Positions 27,872 to 37,067 of a stretch of 64,000 nt of DNA are shown here, one piece after another. The stretch's first letter is position 1. Each line of letters begins with the position of its first letter. The stretch spans positions 1 to 64,000 of the forward strand of contig NZ_FMBK01000008.1 of NCBI RefSeq assembly GCF_900095025.1, read 5' to 3'. Origin of the DNA: Acinetobacter albensis (lineage in GTDB: Bacteria > Pseudomonadota > Gammaproteobacteria > Pseudomonadales > Moraxellaceae). Below the pieces are notes generated by a model that made no database searches, had not been told where the DNA came from, and saw only the letters and a list, made by a program, of their open reading frames with translations. The translations under genes were made by a program, and so were the position numbers.

Positions 27872-29413
27872 ATGGCGCTTTGGCGATCGACCTTTATTGT
27901 CAGTGCAATGACGATGTTGTCTCGGGTATTGGGTTTGGTTCGAGATATCGTTTTGCTTAATGTATTTGGCGCAGGCAAAGATTTCGATACCTTCGTGGTG
28001 GCATTTCGTATTCCGAATTTTTTTCGGCGACTGTTTGCCGAGGGCGCATTTTCGCAGGCTTTTATTCCGGTCTTAACCGAATATAAAACGACTAAAACCC
28101 ATGCAGAAGTTCAAATTCTGATTAGTCGGGTGTTTGGTTGTTTAATGACCGTAATGTCGTTGCTGACTTTTGTGGCCATGGTGGCTGCACCCGCGGTACT
28201 CTATATTTATGCGCCAGGTTTCCACAACGATCCTGAAAAGTTTGATTTGGCAGTCGATATGTTTCGTCTCACGATTCCCTATTTATTGTTTATGTCACTC
28301 ACTGCTTTTGCCAGTAGTATTTTAAACAGTTACGGTTCGTTCTCGACACCTGCTTTTGCGCCTGTATTACTTAATATCACGATGATTGCAGGCGCGTGGT
28401 GGCTAACACCCTATATGGCTGAACCCATTATGGCTTTGGGTTGGGCCGTCGTGGTTGCGGGTATTTTACAACTGGTGATTCAGATTCCTGAGTTATGGCG
28501 TAAAAATTTGCTGATTCCACCAAAAATTGATTTTAAACATGAAGGCGTAGATCGCATCATGAAGTTGATGCTACCAGCCTTGTTTGGTGTTTCAGTCACG
28601 CAAATCAATTTGTTGCTCAACACCATTTGGGCATCATTTATGCAAGATGGTTCAGTCTCTTGGTTATATAGTGCTGAGCGGATGACAGAGTTGCCACTGG
28701 GCTTGATTGGGGTGGCTATTGGTACGGTCATTTTACCTTCATTGTCTGCACGGCATGCTGAGCAAGATCAGTCAAAGTTTCGAGGCATGATTGATTGGGC
28801 AGCAAAAGTGATTATGTTGGTCGGTGTACCTGCGAGTATTGCTTTGTTTATGCTATCAACTCCTATTATTCAGGCATTATTCCAGCGTGGTCAATTTACG
28901 GTAGAAGATACTCAAATGACGGCAATGGCGCTGCAATGTATGAGTGCAGGCGTCATCTCTTTTATGTTGATTAAAGTTTTTGCTCCTGGTTTTTATGCCC
29001 AGCAAGATACAAAAACACCAGTACGGGTTGGATTGATGGCAGTTGCAGCCAATGCAATTTTAAATGTCATTTTTATTGGTTTTTTCAAGCTGATTGATTG
29101 GCAAGCAGAACATATGGCTTTGGCTTTAGCCTCATCAGGTTCGGCTTTAGTAAATGCAGGAATGTTGTATTTTTATTTGCATAAACGCGATATTTACCGT
29201 TTTGGGGCTCATTGGAAAAAACTATTCTTACAGTTTGCGCTAGCGAATATCACCATGATTGCAGCACTTTGGTACGCTTTAAGTTGGTATAATGGCGATG
29301 CTTCGCAATGGATACGTATTCTAGAAGTGGTGGGATTATGTGTGATTGGCGTGATTGCTTATGCAGTGGGCTTGTTGATTACAGGATTCAAACCCCGTGA
29401 TTTAAAACCCTAA
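27872..29413 (+). CDS. murJ: Lipid II flippase MurJ
   Basis: MurJ moves lipid II to the periplasmic face for peptidoglycan synthesis. The 513-residue MOP-superfamily protein has about 14 helices and the family N-terminus STFIVSAMTMLSRVLGLVRD followed by FRIPNFFRRLFAEGAFSQAFIPV. The ATG at 27872 follows AGGTGG by 5 bases; the in-frame GTG at 27863 lies within that site. It may be co-transcribed with ampD. Confidence 0.96.
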   Translation: MALWRSTFIVSAMTMLSRVLGLVRDIVLLNVFGAGKDFDTFVVAFRIPNFFRRLFAEGAFSQAFIPVLTEYKTTKTHAEVQILISRVFGCLMTVMSLLTFVAMVAAPAVLYIYAPGFHNDPEKFDLAVDMFRLTIPYLLFMSLTAFASSILNSYGSFSTPAFAPVLLNITMIAGAWWLTPYMAEPIMALGWAVVVAGILQLVIQIPELWRKNLLIPPKIDFKHEGVDRIMKLMLPALFGVSVTQINLLLNTIWASFMQDGSVSWLYSAERMTELPLGLIGVAIGTVILPSLSARHAEQDQSKFRGMIDWAAKVIMLVGVPASIALFMLSTPIIQALFQRGQFTVEDTQMTAMALQCMSAGVISFMLIKVFAPGFYAQQDTKTPVRVGLMAVAANAILNVIFIGFFKLIDWQAEHMALALASSGSALVNAGMLYFYLHKRDIYRFGAHWKKLFLQFALANITMIAALWYALSWYNGDASQWIRILEVVGLCVIGVIAYAVGLLITGFKPRDLKP

Positions 29414-29494
29414 GATTTATTATTTAGCCTCTCTCAATTGATAAGACATCTACATTTAGAGTGGGATTTATTAAAAAAGATTAAAATACACAAT

Positions 29495-29524
29495 AAAAAA
29501 GAGCCTAATAGTAGGCTCTTTTTT
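29495..29524. terminator. Bidirectional terminator between murJ and the DUF1328 gene
   Basis: AAAAAAGAGCCTA/TAGGCTCTTTTTT, loop ATAG. It serves murJ on the plus strand and the DUF1328 gene on the minus strand. Its core is nearly identical to the hairpin at 46736-46765. Confidence 0.92.
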
Positions 29525-29552
29525 ATATGAATTATTTGACTAAGCAAACTCT

Positions 29553-29711
29553 CTAAACTTTGCCTCGAGACAAGAAACCGACAATTGCCAAAATAACAGC
29601 AACCACGAGTAAAATAACAGCAAAATCTTTAGATAAGCCTGCAACCCCACCAAAACCAAGTAGACTGGCAATAAGTGCAATCACAGCAAAAATAATCGCC
29701 CAACGGAACAT
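29553..29711 (-). CDS. DUF1328 small membrane protein (YtjA-like)
   Basis: A 52-residue protein starting [20 protein letters not shown] and continuing [20 protein letters not shown], ending FLSRGKV. Two hydrophobic helices separated by the GGVAGLSK turn are the signature of DUF1328. The ATG at 29711 follows GGAG at 7 bases. Function is unknown; relatives are often stress-induced. The opposite-strand open frame over this region is a shadow. Confidence 0.85.
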   Translation of the reverse strand: MFRWAIIFAVIALIASLLGFGGVAGLSKDFAVILLVVAVILAIVGFLSRGKV

Positions 29712-29868
29712 ACGCTTTCTCCATGTGTTGTTGTTTTCAAAGTGAATTCAGTATAGGGCTTTGAAACATCTAAAAGTGTTATTCTTCTGTTTACAAAGTG
29801 TTGACTTTAATAATAAATGTATGATTTAAAGTAAAAATCAGATAACGACAATAATCATTTCAACAGGC

Positions 29869-29874
29869 TATAAT
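29869..29874 (+). promoter_or_regulatory. Candidate -10 box for the YcgN-like gene
   Basis: A perfect TATAAT lies 25 bp before the ATG at 29899. The -35 region is poor. That places the transcript start only about 18 bases from the start codon. Confidence 0.4.
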
Positions 29875-29898
29875 AGTGATCATATTCACTCTTTTTTA

Positions 29899-30357
29899 AT
29901 GATAATGTCTGAGTTATTACGAACAGAATTTTGGAAAACATACCCATTGGATGAACTTAATTCTGCTGAATGGGAGGCCTTATGTGACGGCTGCGGTTTA
30001 TGCTGTCTGATCAAATTAGAAGATGAAGATTCAAATGAAGTGGCTTATACCAAAGTGGCCTGTAAGCTTTTAGATTGCCAAACGGCACGATGCAGTGATT
30101 ATAAGCAGCGTTTTAAGTTTGTTCCTGATTGTATTCAATTAACCCCAGAAAAATTAGCCACCATTCATTGGCTACCCCCCAGTTGTGCTTATCGCCGTTT
30201 AAAAGAAGGTAAAAATTTACCGACATGGCATTATTTAAATACAGGTAGCCATGACAGCATAATTAAGGCCAGAAAATCGGCTGCGGGTCGTTGTATCTCT
30301 GAAAATAAGATTAATGAAGAAGAGATTGAAGATTATGTTGTACGTTGGGTACGTTGA
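29899..30357 (+). CDS. YcgN-family cysteine cluster protein (UPF0260)
   Basis: A 152-residue protein with the conserved cysteine cluster CDGCGLCC near residues 29-36, further cysteines in KVACKLLDCQTARCSDY, and the PPSCAYRRL segment, all typical of the YcgN/YkgJ group. The cysteine pattern suggests metal or Fe-S binding; function is unknown. An alternative start, the third codon (ATG at 29905), is equally possible, as there is no strong ribosome binding site. Confidence 0.85.
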   Translation: MIMSELLRTEFWKTYPLDELNSAEWEALCDGCGLCCLIKLEDEDSNEVAYTKVACKLLDCQTARCSDYKQRFKFVPDCIQLTPEKLATIHWLPPSCAYRRLKEGKNLPTWHYLNTGSHDSIIKARKSAAGRCISENKINEEEIEDYVVRWVR

Positions 30358-30429
30358 TTTAATTCATTATCTTTTATATCGATGAAATACCGTGCGTTTC
30401 TTATATACGCTATAGATGCTTTTGTTGAA

Positions 30430-32472
30430 TTATAGAAATTCATCAGTTTTCTTTAAAAGTTGAGTCGCATCTTGCACCGACATGGCTCGATAGAAATAAA
30501 ATCCTTGTCCCAAATCACAACCACAGGCTTTAACTGCTTCTAATTGTGCTAGATCTTCAATGCCTTCGACCAAGATATCTAAAGAAATACTCGCTCCAAT
30601 TTGGCTAATCGCTTTGACAATTGCGATTGCAGAGGGGTCATGTTCTATATTTTCAATAAATTTACGATCAATTTTAATACAATTCACTGGGTAATTTCTT
30701 AAACGTGTTAGAGATGAATGGCCTGTACCAAAATCATCCAAGGCGATACTGATGCCACTTTTTTTAAGCATATTCAGAGCACGAATTACATAATCAGAAC
30801 CACGTTCAGAAAGACTTTGTTCAGTAATTTCAATTTCAATCATAGAAAATGGAATATTAAACTGTGCCAATCTATTCAGCAACGTTTCTGCATAGTTGTC
30901 TCGTAAAAATTCAACGGGTGCGGCATTGATAGAAATAGGCAAGAGTTGCATACCCATCTCAAGCCACTGCGTCATATCTTTAAAAATTTTTAATTGCATG
31001 GTGGCACTAATGCGAGTGGCCAATTCGTAATCTTGGAAAGCTGAAAAAATATGCGCAGGTAATTGTATTTTTGCTTCTGCATCATACCAGCGTAGTAAGG
31101 CTTCAAAACCAATAACTTGTCCAGTTTGAAGGTTAACTTTAGGTTGATAAAACGGAAGAATTTTATTGTTGTGAATAATTTCTCGAGCAAGTGAAAGCTG
31201 TTTTGTGGTCATTTCTATGGCTTTAAACATAGCTGTTTTAAATACACGAATTCCACCGCGACCGCTAATTTTAAGATCGTTCAGGGCAATATCTGCACAA
31301 CGTAATAAATTTGAACTGTTTTGAGCATCCTGAGGATAGATCGCACAACCAATACTCATCCCCCCATTGATATATTGGCCTGAATAGCAAATCGGAATAT
31401 TCAGTTGTAAACGCGCAGTTTTTGCAATGTTTAATAACGTATTTTTATCACTCAGATTTGGAACAATAATGGCAAACTCATCTCCACCTAAACGCGATAC
31501 AATCACATCATCTTGAAAACAATGATTGAAGCGTCGGCCTAATATTTGTAATAAATAATCTCCCGCAACATGCCCCAGTGTGTCATTGACGTGTTTAAAA
31601 TGATCTAAATCGATCAGTAAAAAGCCGACTGATTGTTTTAATTCTCGTGCTTTTTGAATGGTTCTTTTGAGTATTTTATTAAAGCTATGACGATTATATA
31701 AACCTGTTAATTCATCCAATTCAATGACTTGCTGAAATTCTTTTTCTATTATTTTTTGTTCATTTGGATACGGATAAATATTCAAAATATTTTGTATTAA
31801 GCCTTCTTTATTCAAAACAGGACTGAAAATAGGATCGCGACTATGAGTGAGATGAGTATCAGCATTCTGCTCAGACATCGCAGAATTTAAACAAGATGAC
31901 TTTAGATTTTGTGGTTTTAATCGTGGCGTTATGGTTTGCTTTATAGGGGCTACATTTTGCACAAGGTTTTGAAAAAGATGTTGATTTTGCAGCTCTATGG
32001 TTTGATTCAATTCCGATTGTTTTAATGAATAATCATGTATATCGGTGGCAGTAATCATCCATTCAAAAGGATTCAAATGATTTGAAGAGTGCTGTACCGA
32101 GATTAAACAATATCGATATCCTTTTTTCACATGCTTAATTCGACATTCTTTTTCAAAATTCTGTTGAGATTGTAGGGTGTGCTGCCAAAGCACAATAAAA
32201 TGTTCAAAATCTTCAGGATGTAAAAATTCTTGCCAAAAGTTAACTTCATAAAAGTTAATCTCTTCACCAATATAATTACAAATCGCTTGATTGTAATAGT
32301 AAGAATTTTGATTAACTTTCACCCATACAAGTTGAGGTAACTGGTCGAGTAAATTTTGAAAAAATAAATTTTTACTTTCTAATGAAGACATATTTTTTTT
32401 ATTTTTATGCTGAGGCTTCGTATTCTTCTCCTGATTTAAATAGACAGGCTTGCTATTGAAAAAATATTTCAT
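30430..32472 (-). CDS. PAS-GGDEF-EAL cyclic-di-GMP signalling protein
   Basis: A 680-residue cytoplasmic protein. A PAS_3-like sensor (about 30-150) is followed by a low-complexity linker, a diguanylate cyclase domain (about 250-410) with intact GGDEF at about 329-333, and a phosphodiesterase domain (about 430-675) with intact EALLRW near 457-462, DDFGTGHSSL and VEGIED. The residues upstream of GGDEF lack the RxxD inhibitory site. Both activities may be possible. No transmembrane segment is evident. The ATG at 32472 follows TAGGTGAGG; an in-frame GTG three codons earlier lies within that site. Confidence 0.9.
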   Translation of the reverse strand: MKYFFNSKPVYLNQEKNTKPQHKNKKNMSSLESKNLFFQNLLDQLPQLVWVKVNQNSYYYNQAICNYIGEEINFYEVNFWQEFLHPEDFEHFIVLWQHTLQSQQNFEKECRIKHVKKGYRYCLISVQHSSNHLNPFEWMITATDIHDYSLKQSELNQTIELQNQHLFQNLVQNVAPIKQTITPRLKPQNLKSSCLNSAMSEQNADTHLTHSRDPIFSPVLNKEGLIQNILNIYPYPNEQKIIEKEFQQVIELDELTGLYNRHSFNKILKRTIQKARELKQSVGFLLIDLDHFKHVNDTLGHVAGDYLLQILGRRFNHCFQDDVIVSRLGGDEFAIIVPNLSDKNTLLNIAKTARLQLNIPICYSGQYINGGMSIGCAIYPQDAQNSSNLLRCADIALNDLKISGRGGIRVFKTAMFKAIEMTTKQLSLAREIIHNNKILPFYQPKVNLQTGQVIGFEALLRWYDAEAKIQLPAHIFSAFQDYELATRISATMQLKIFKDMTQWLEMGMQLLPISINAAPVEFLRDNYAETLLNRLAQFNIPFSMIEIEITEQSLSERGSDYVIRALNMLKKSGISIALDDFGTGHSSLTRLRNYPVNCIKIDRKFIENIEHDPSAIAIVKAISQIGASISLDILVEGIEDLAQLEAVKACGCDLGQGFYFYRAMSVQDATQLLKKTDEFL

Positions 32473-32755
32473 ATACCTCACCTATTCAACAACCGTTATA
32501 AAATGTAATACATCAAAATTCATTCTATATTTTTTTATGAAAAGCAGAGCAATCGCTTTTAAGTCTTTTATTGTCGTACTTTATTCTAATCTAAAAATAC
32601 TGAATTTAAAGTGTAAATTCTAACAATTCATTCATCATATTGCAGATCTTTTTAAAAGAACAGTAGGATTTTTTTGTAAAACAATTGAATTGAAATACGT
32701 TTTTTGAGTATGACATAGTAGACTGGTTTTTAAGTATGGTATAGAAATAAAAAAG

Positions 32756-34030
32756 ATGTCAGATAGTCATATTCCTCTTCCTGAACGACTACGCCCCCGT
32801 GATCTTTCAGAAATTATAGGACAAGATCATTTATTAGGTGTACAAGCCCCTTTACGTCAGATGATTGATCAGGGACATTTGCCTTCAATTATTTTTTGGG
32901 GACCACCTGGTGTAGGAAAAACCACCATTTCTTTACTCTTAGCACAAGCAGTAGACCGACCTTTTGTCAGCTTATCTGCACTTAATACAGGGGTAAAAGA
33001 GTTACGCGATCTGATTGCTCAAGGTGGCGACTTACTCACCCCTGTGGTTTTTATTGATGAAATTCACCGTTTTAATAAAACTCAACAAGATGCACTGTTA
33101 AGTGCAGTCGAAAAAGGCAAAATTACTTTAATTGGGGCAACCACAGAAAACCCTTCATTTGAAGTAAATAATGCACTGTTGTCACGTTGTCAGGTGTATA
33201 CCTTAAATGCCTTAAATGAAGATGCGATTCGGACTTTATTAGACAACGCTTTGCAACAGGATGACTTTTTAAAACAACGTTATATTCAGATTGAAGAATA
33301 TGAAGCTTTCTTTCAGTTTTCCGCAGGTGATGCACGTAAAGCATTAAACTTGCTCGATTTAATTGCCAGTACTTTTGAACCTGAACTTGAAAATAAAATT
33401 GACAATGCTATTGTCGTAAAAGTGGCACAGCAGAACATTGCTCGATATGACAAGTCAGGTGAACAGCATTATGACTTGGTTTCCGCCTTTATTAAATCCA
33501 TTCGTGGAAGTGATCCAGATGCGACATTATATTGGATGGCACGTATGTTGAAAGGCGGTGAAGATCCAGTATTTATCGCACGTCGCATGCTGATTGCAGC
33601 TTCTGAAGATATCGGGAATTCGAATCCGAATGCATTACTTTTGGCTGGAGAATGTTTCCGTTCAGTCCAAGCGGTCGGTATGCCTGAATGTCGAATTATT
33701 TTGGGACAATGTGCAGTCTATTTGGCCACCAGTGCGAAAAGTAACAGTACTTATTTGGCGATTAATAAAGCCATGGAATTGGCAGATAAAACGTCAAATT
33801 TACCCGTCCCATTACATTTACGTAATGCACCCACCAAACTCATGAAAGAGCAAGGTTATGGGGTTGACTACTTATATCCGCATCACTATCCAGAACATTT
33901 TGTCATGCAGGAGTATTTGCCACCTGAACTCAAAGGCAGCAAACTGTATGAATCGGCCCGTAATAAGCGTGAAGTCGAAGGTGAACGGTTACAGCAACGT
34001 CGTTGGCAACAGGAACAACAGCAGCAATAA
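32756..34030 (+). CDS. rarA: Replication-associated recombination protein A (AAA+ ATPase)
   Basis: RarA (MgsA) is an AAA+ ATPase related to clamp loaders that acts at stalled replication forks. The 424-residue product has Walker A GPPGVGKT (residues 49-56), Walker B VVFIDEIH (97-104), the sensor segment GATTENPSFEVN and a C-terminal tetramerisation region. The Gln-rich end (QQRRWQQEQQQQ) is unremarkable. No plus-strand terminator follows; the hairpin at 34036-34061 has its T-run on the other side. Confidence 0.95.
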   Translation: MSDSHIPLPERLRPRDLSEIIGQDHLLGVQAPLRQMIDQGHLPSIIFWGPPGVGKTTISLLLAQAVDRPFVSLSALNTGVKELRDLIAQGGDLLTPVVFIDEIHRFNKTQQDALLSAVEKGKITLIGATTENPSFEVNNALLSRCQVYTLNALNEDAIRTLLDNALQQDDFLKQRYIQIEEYEAFFQFSAGDARKALNLLDLIASTFEPELENKIDNAIVVKVAQQNIARYDKSGEQHYDLVSAFIKSIRGSDPDATLYWMARMLKGGEDPVFIARRMLIAASEDIGNSNPNALLLAGECFRSVQAVGMPECRIILGQCAVYLATSAKSNSTYLAINKAMELADKTSNLPVPLHLRNAPTKLMKEQGYGVDYLYPHHYPEHFVMQEYLPPELKGSKLYESARNKREVEGERLQQRRWQQEQQQQ

Positions 34031-34153
34031 AAAAAGTCCAACTCTTGGGGAAGAGTTGGACGAATAGGATGTCTTAGATTGGGAGAAAGAACATCCTAGA
34101 GGGCAAATGCATATTAGAGTCAAACTATTCAAAATATGATGTTAGAGTCAGGC
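34029..34153 (-). ncRNA. Candidate small RNA between rarA and purC
   Basis: On the minus strand a promoter at 34160-34188 would start an RNA of about 125 nt near 34153. The RNA contains UGACUCUAA twice (34142-34150 and 34113-34121 region), then a hairpin with an 8-bp stem (UAGGAUGU/ACAUCCUA, plus CUU/AAG) and an apical UCUCCCAAUCU loop, then a perfect 11-bp terminator hairpin (GUCCAACUCUU/AAGAGUUGGAC, loop CCCC) with UUUUUUU at 34029-34035. No protein gene on this strand explains the terminator, since purC ends at its own terminator. The unpaired UCUCCC could pair with ribosome binding sites. Existence and ends are inferred. Confidence 0.55.
34036..34061 (-). terminator. Perfect hairpin with minus-strand U-tract (sRNA candidate terminator)
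   Basis: GTCCAACTCTT and AAGAGTTGGAC, 11 bp with no mismatch, loop GGGG on the plus strand. Seven A residues at 34029-34035 give a U-tract on the minus strand only; the plus-strand side continues GAATAGG. Confidence 0.8.
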
Positions 34154-34159
34154 TCTCTT

Positions 34160-34188
34160 TGTATAATTGATTTTATCTTGATTGATAA
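34160..34188 (-). promoter_or_regulatory. Candidate sigma-70 promoter of the small RNA
   Basis: On the minus strand, TTATCA (-35, 34183-34188) and TATACA (-10, 34160-34165) are separated by 17 bp. Each matches the consensus at 4 of 6 positions. Confidence 0.45.
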
Positions 34189-34258
34189 ATAATGTAAAAA
34201 CGATCATTCTTATTAAATAAATTTGTTTATTCGATTGTAAGCAATATGATAAAAAATT

Positions 34259-34290
34259 AAAAAAACCGAGCTGAAAAGCTCGGTTTTTTT
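34259..34290 (-). terminator. Terminator of the dapA-bamC-purC operon
   Basis: AAAAAAACCGAGCT/AGCTCGGTTTTTTT with loop GAAA, 14 bases after the purC stop. T-runs on both strands make it symmetric. Confidence 0.93.
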
Positions 34291-34303
34291 ATGTCTACAA
34301 ACA

Positions 34304-35023
34304 TTAGATGTCAGAAAGATCTATTCCTAAGCGTGTAGCCACTTCTTCATATGCTTCGACTACACCGCCCAAACCTTGACGAAAACGGTCTTTATCCAAT
34401 TTTTTCTTGGTGTCTTTATCCCATAAACGGCAACCATCTGGAGAGAACTCATCACCTAAAACGATACGGTCATGGAATAGACCAAATTCAAGTTTGAAAT
34501 CGACCAAAAGCATATTGGCTTGGTCAAATAATGTTTTAAGAACATCATTGACTTGATAAGTCAAAACTTGCATTTGTTCAAGTTGCTCTGCAGTGGCCCA
34601 ACCTAAAGCAATCGCTTGAGATTCATTCACCATTGGGTCGCCAAGCGCATCATCTTTAAAGAACAATTCAAAGGTAGGTGGTGTTAACTCCTTACCTTCT
34701 TCAACACCTAAACGACGACACAAGCTACCTGCTGCATAGTTACGAATGACACATTCAACAGGTACCATGTCTAATTTTTTAACCAAAACTTCTGTCGGAG
34801 AAAGCAGTTTTTCAAAATGCGTTTCAATTCCTGCAGCAGCCAATTTTTCCATGATAAAGGCGTTGAAACGGTTATTCACCTTGCCTTTACGGTCTAGCTG
34901 TTCGATTTTCTCGCCATTAAAAGCAGAGGCATCATCACGAAAAACTAAAATCAGGTGATCTTCACTGTCTGTCTGATAAACAGATTTTGCTTTACCAGTA
35001 TAGAGCAAGGTTTGTTTCAACAT
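34304..35023 (-). CDS. purC: Phosphoribosylaminoimidazole-succinocarboxamide synthase
   Basis: PurC (SAICAR synthase) joins aspartate to CAIR in purine synthesis. The 239-residue protein shows [10 protein letters not shown] near the N-terminus, [29 protein letters not shown] and LVDFKLEFG. It is the third gene of the dapA-bamC-purC cluster, the same order as in E. coli, 36 bp after bamC. Confidence 0.97.
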   Translation of the reverse strand: MLKQTLLYTGKAKSVYQTDSEDHLILVFRDDASAFNGEKIEQLDRKGKVNNRFNAFIMEKLAAAGIETHFEKLLSPTEVLVKKLDMVPVECVIRNYAAGSLCRRLGVEEGKELTPPTFELFFKDDALGDPMVNESQAIALGWATAEQLEQMQVLTYQVNDVLKTLFDQANMLLVDFKLEFGLFHDRIVLGDEFSPDGCRLWDKDTKKKLDKDRFRQGLGGVVEAYEEVATRLGIDLSDI

Positions 35024-35059
35024 GGGGGAACCTTTTTCAAAAAAAAATACCTAGTACGA

Positions 35060-35665
35060 CTAGGCTGGCCAATTTTGGTAAATCTGGGTTAACAGTTCTG
35101 CAGCTTTTTCTTGGTCTGCGAAGCTATTATCGGCATTGAACACGGCTAGATTATTGCTTGTTCCAACAGAACTGAGTCTAAGCACATAGATTTGTTGATC
35201 GACTTTAACCGTGACTTCATAACGGTTTTTACTTTGGCCAACAAGAGTGTGGTTCAGTGTGCTGAGACTAGCAAGTGTGTATTGCCAAATTGTAGCAGAA
35301 TTTCCATCAATTTTGAGTAAGGGATTTTGATTTCCATCACGTAGCAATTGTGGGTGGCTAACATTAGTCACATCAAGTTGGTTTGCAGGTACACTATTGG
35401 TTTGAGCTTTTTCTGGACGCGGTAAGGCAAAGCGATTACCACGCTCATTTTCCAGTTTAGGGGCATTTTCAATCGCCAAAGTTTCGACCACAGGCGCTGG
35501 ATATAATGGCGTTGCAGGTCGAACCATTGAACCTTGCGGATATTTTAAAGGCTCTAACGTGGTGGTATCTTTATAGTCCAGTGAACCATTTTTTATTGCA
35601 AGTGAACTACAACCCGCTAAACTTAATGCTGAAAGTGCAAGGGTTAAACCAAAACGTAATTGCAT
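35060..35665 (-). CDS. bamC: BamC-like outer-membrane assembly lipoprotein, short form
   Basis: A 201-residue lipoprotein with lipobox LAGC (Cys at about residue 19). The region after it, DYKDTTTLEPLKYPQGS, resembles the extended BamC N-terminus that packs on BamD. Only one helix-grip-like domain seems present at the C-terminus (about 120-200), against two in the 344-residue E. coli BamC. The identification leans on the dapA-bamC-purC order plus the lipoprotein architecture. It lies 14 bp after dapA. Confidence 0.72.
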   Translation of the reverse strand: MQLRFGLTLALSALSLAGCSSLAIKNGSLDYKDTTTLEPLKYPQGSMVRPATPLYPAPVVETLAIENAPKLENERGNRFALPRPEKAQTNSVPANQLDVTNVSHPQLLRDGNQNPLLKIDGNSATIWQYTLASLSTLNHTLVGQSKNRYEVTVKVDQQIYVLRLSSVGTSNNLAVFNADNSFADQEKAAELLTQIYQNWPA

Positions 35666-35679
35666 AATATCGTGCTCTT

Positions 35680-36579
35680 TTATTTAATGACACCCGCCGT
35701 CGTAAGGGCTTCACGAAGCGAAGTGCGGTATTGTTCTGCAAGCGGGGTCAAAGGTAAACGAATACCTGTACCAATTAAACCCATTTCATGAAGTGCCCAT
35801 TTCACAGGAATTGGGTTCGATTCACAAAACAGAATATTGTGTAAATTTGCAACTTGAAGATTTAATGATTCTGCTTTTACCTGATCGCCAGCAAGTGCAG
35901 CTTCACAGACTTGACTCATTTCTTTCGGTGCAACGTTGGCGGTTACAGAAATATTGCCTTTTGCACCACAGCCCATTAATTGATAAGCAGTTGCATCATC
36001 GCCTGAATAAACAATCATGTGTTTACCGTCTAAACCTTCAAGCAATTCTTGACCACGTGCAACATCACCTGTTGCATCTTTAATGCCCACAATTTGTGGA
36101 ATATCTGCTAAACGAATCACGGTTTCATTTAACAAATCTACACCAGTACGTCCTGGCACATTATAAAGAATTTGAGGTAAGTCAACGGCTTCGGCAATCG
36201 CTTTATAATGCTGAAATAAACCTTCCTGCGTTGGTTTATTATAGTAAGGGGTGACCAATAAGGCAGCATCTGCTCCAAGCTCTTTCGCTTCTTTGGTCAG
36301 CTCAATAGCTTCATGGGTCGAGTTTGCGCCTGTTCCTGCAATCACCGGAATACGTTTATTCGCAACACGAATGACTTCTTTAATCACCTGTGTATGTTCA
36401 GCCATACTTAAAGTAGAAGCTTCACCTGTCGTGCCAACAGCCACAATGCTATTGGTACCTTGCTGAATATGCCACTCAACGAGCTTCTCTAGACCCTTCC
36501 AATCTACGCTGCCATCTTCAAACATCGGGGTGACGATTGCGACAATTGAACCTTGAATGATCTGTGCTTGCTGAGTCAT
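35680..36579 (-). CDS. dapA: 4-hydroxy-tetrahydrodipicolinate synthase
   Basis: DapA condenses pyruvate with aspartate semialdehyde in lysine and diaminopimelate synthesis. The 299-residue TIM-barrel protein carries GTTGEASTLS, the YNVPGRTG loop and the Schiff-base lysine in IVGIKDATGD. The start at 36579 (MTQQAQIIQGSIVAIVTPMF) matches the family; the frame upstream to 36714 runs through the promoter. It is first in the operon with bamC and purC. Confidence 0.96.
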   Translation of the reverse strand: MTQQAQIIQGSIVAIVTPMFEDGSVDWKGLEKLVEWHIQQGTNSIVAVGTTGEASTLSMAEHTQVIKEVIRVANKRIPVIAGTGANSTHEAIELTKEAKELGADAALLVTPYYNKPTQEGLFQHYKAIAEAVDLPQILYNVPGRTGVDLLNETVIRLADIPQIVGIKDATGDVARGQELLEGLDGKHMIVYSGDDATAYQLMGCGAKGNISVTANVAPKEMSQVCEAALAGDQVKAESLNLQVANLHNILFCESNPIPVKWALHEMGLIGTGIRLPLTPLAEQYRTSLREALTTAGVIK

Positions 36580-36601
36580 TTTAAAAAAATATCCTATTTG
36601 T

Positions 36602-36677
36602 CCATCCATGAGGAATAAAAACATAAATTTGGATGGGTGCGTATTTTGATTTATAGCATTTTCAACACGATTGACAA
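36602..36677 (-). promoter_or_regulatory. Promoter and leader hairpin of dapA-bamC-purC
   Basis: On the minus strand, TTGTCA (36672-36677) and TATAAA (36650-36655) are separated by 16 bp, each 5 of 6 to consensus. The predicted leader of about 64 nt contains a 7-bp inverted repeat CCATCCA/TGGATGG (36602-36608 with 36630-36636) just ahead of the ribosome binding site. Confidence 0.6.
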
Positions 36678-37067
36678 GAATTGAGTAATGCGTATGCAAA
36701 TTATGAACGAACAAACGATGAAGAACAATATGCTTTAGTCAAACTGATAAAAACTTTATGAAAAGCAATCAAATTTCACTGAAGTCTACACAATATCAAT
36801 TTAATTTTATTTATTTATATCAATTAAAATGGATGAAAGATTAAAGTAATGTGAATTCATTATTTAAATTTATTAAATTCATGGTGTTGTTGATGTTTAG
36901 ATGCATTTTGTATAAACGGAATACACTATTATATTGATACAACAGCAACTCAATTTTAAGAAATTTAAGTGAAAAATCAATATTTTTAACGTTGGGTTTA
37001 AATATAGAAATTTATTTTGTTATATGCTTAGCCAAAATAACAAGCACTCAATCATGGAGGCAGAGCA
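36678..37067. other. AT-rich intergenic region between dapA and pncA
   Basis: This gap contains the far-upstream dapA region and the pncA promoter region. It is very AT-rich and I see no ORF, clear hairpin or repeat in it. GGAGG at 37055-37059 is the pncA ribosome binding site. Confidence 0.5.

Noticed and set aside
34036..34061. Reading the perfect hairpin as the rarA terminator
   Set aside because: The T-run needed for intrinsic termination lies on the minus-strand side only; on the plus strand the sequence after the hairpin is GAATAGG. It may still stabilise the rarA 3' end.
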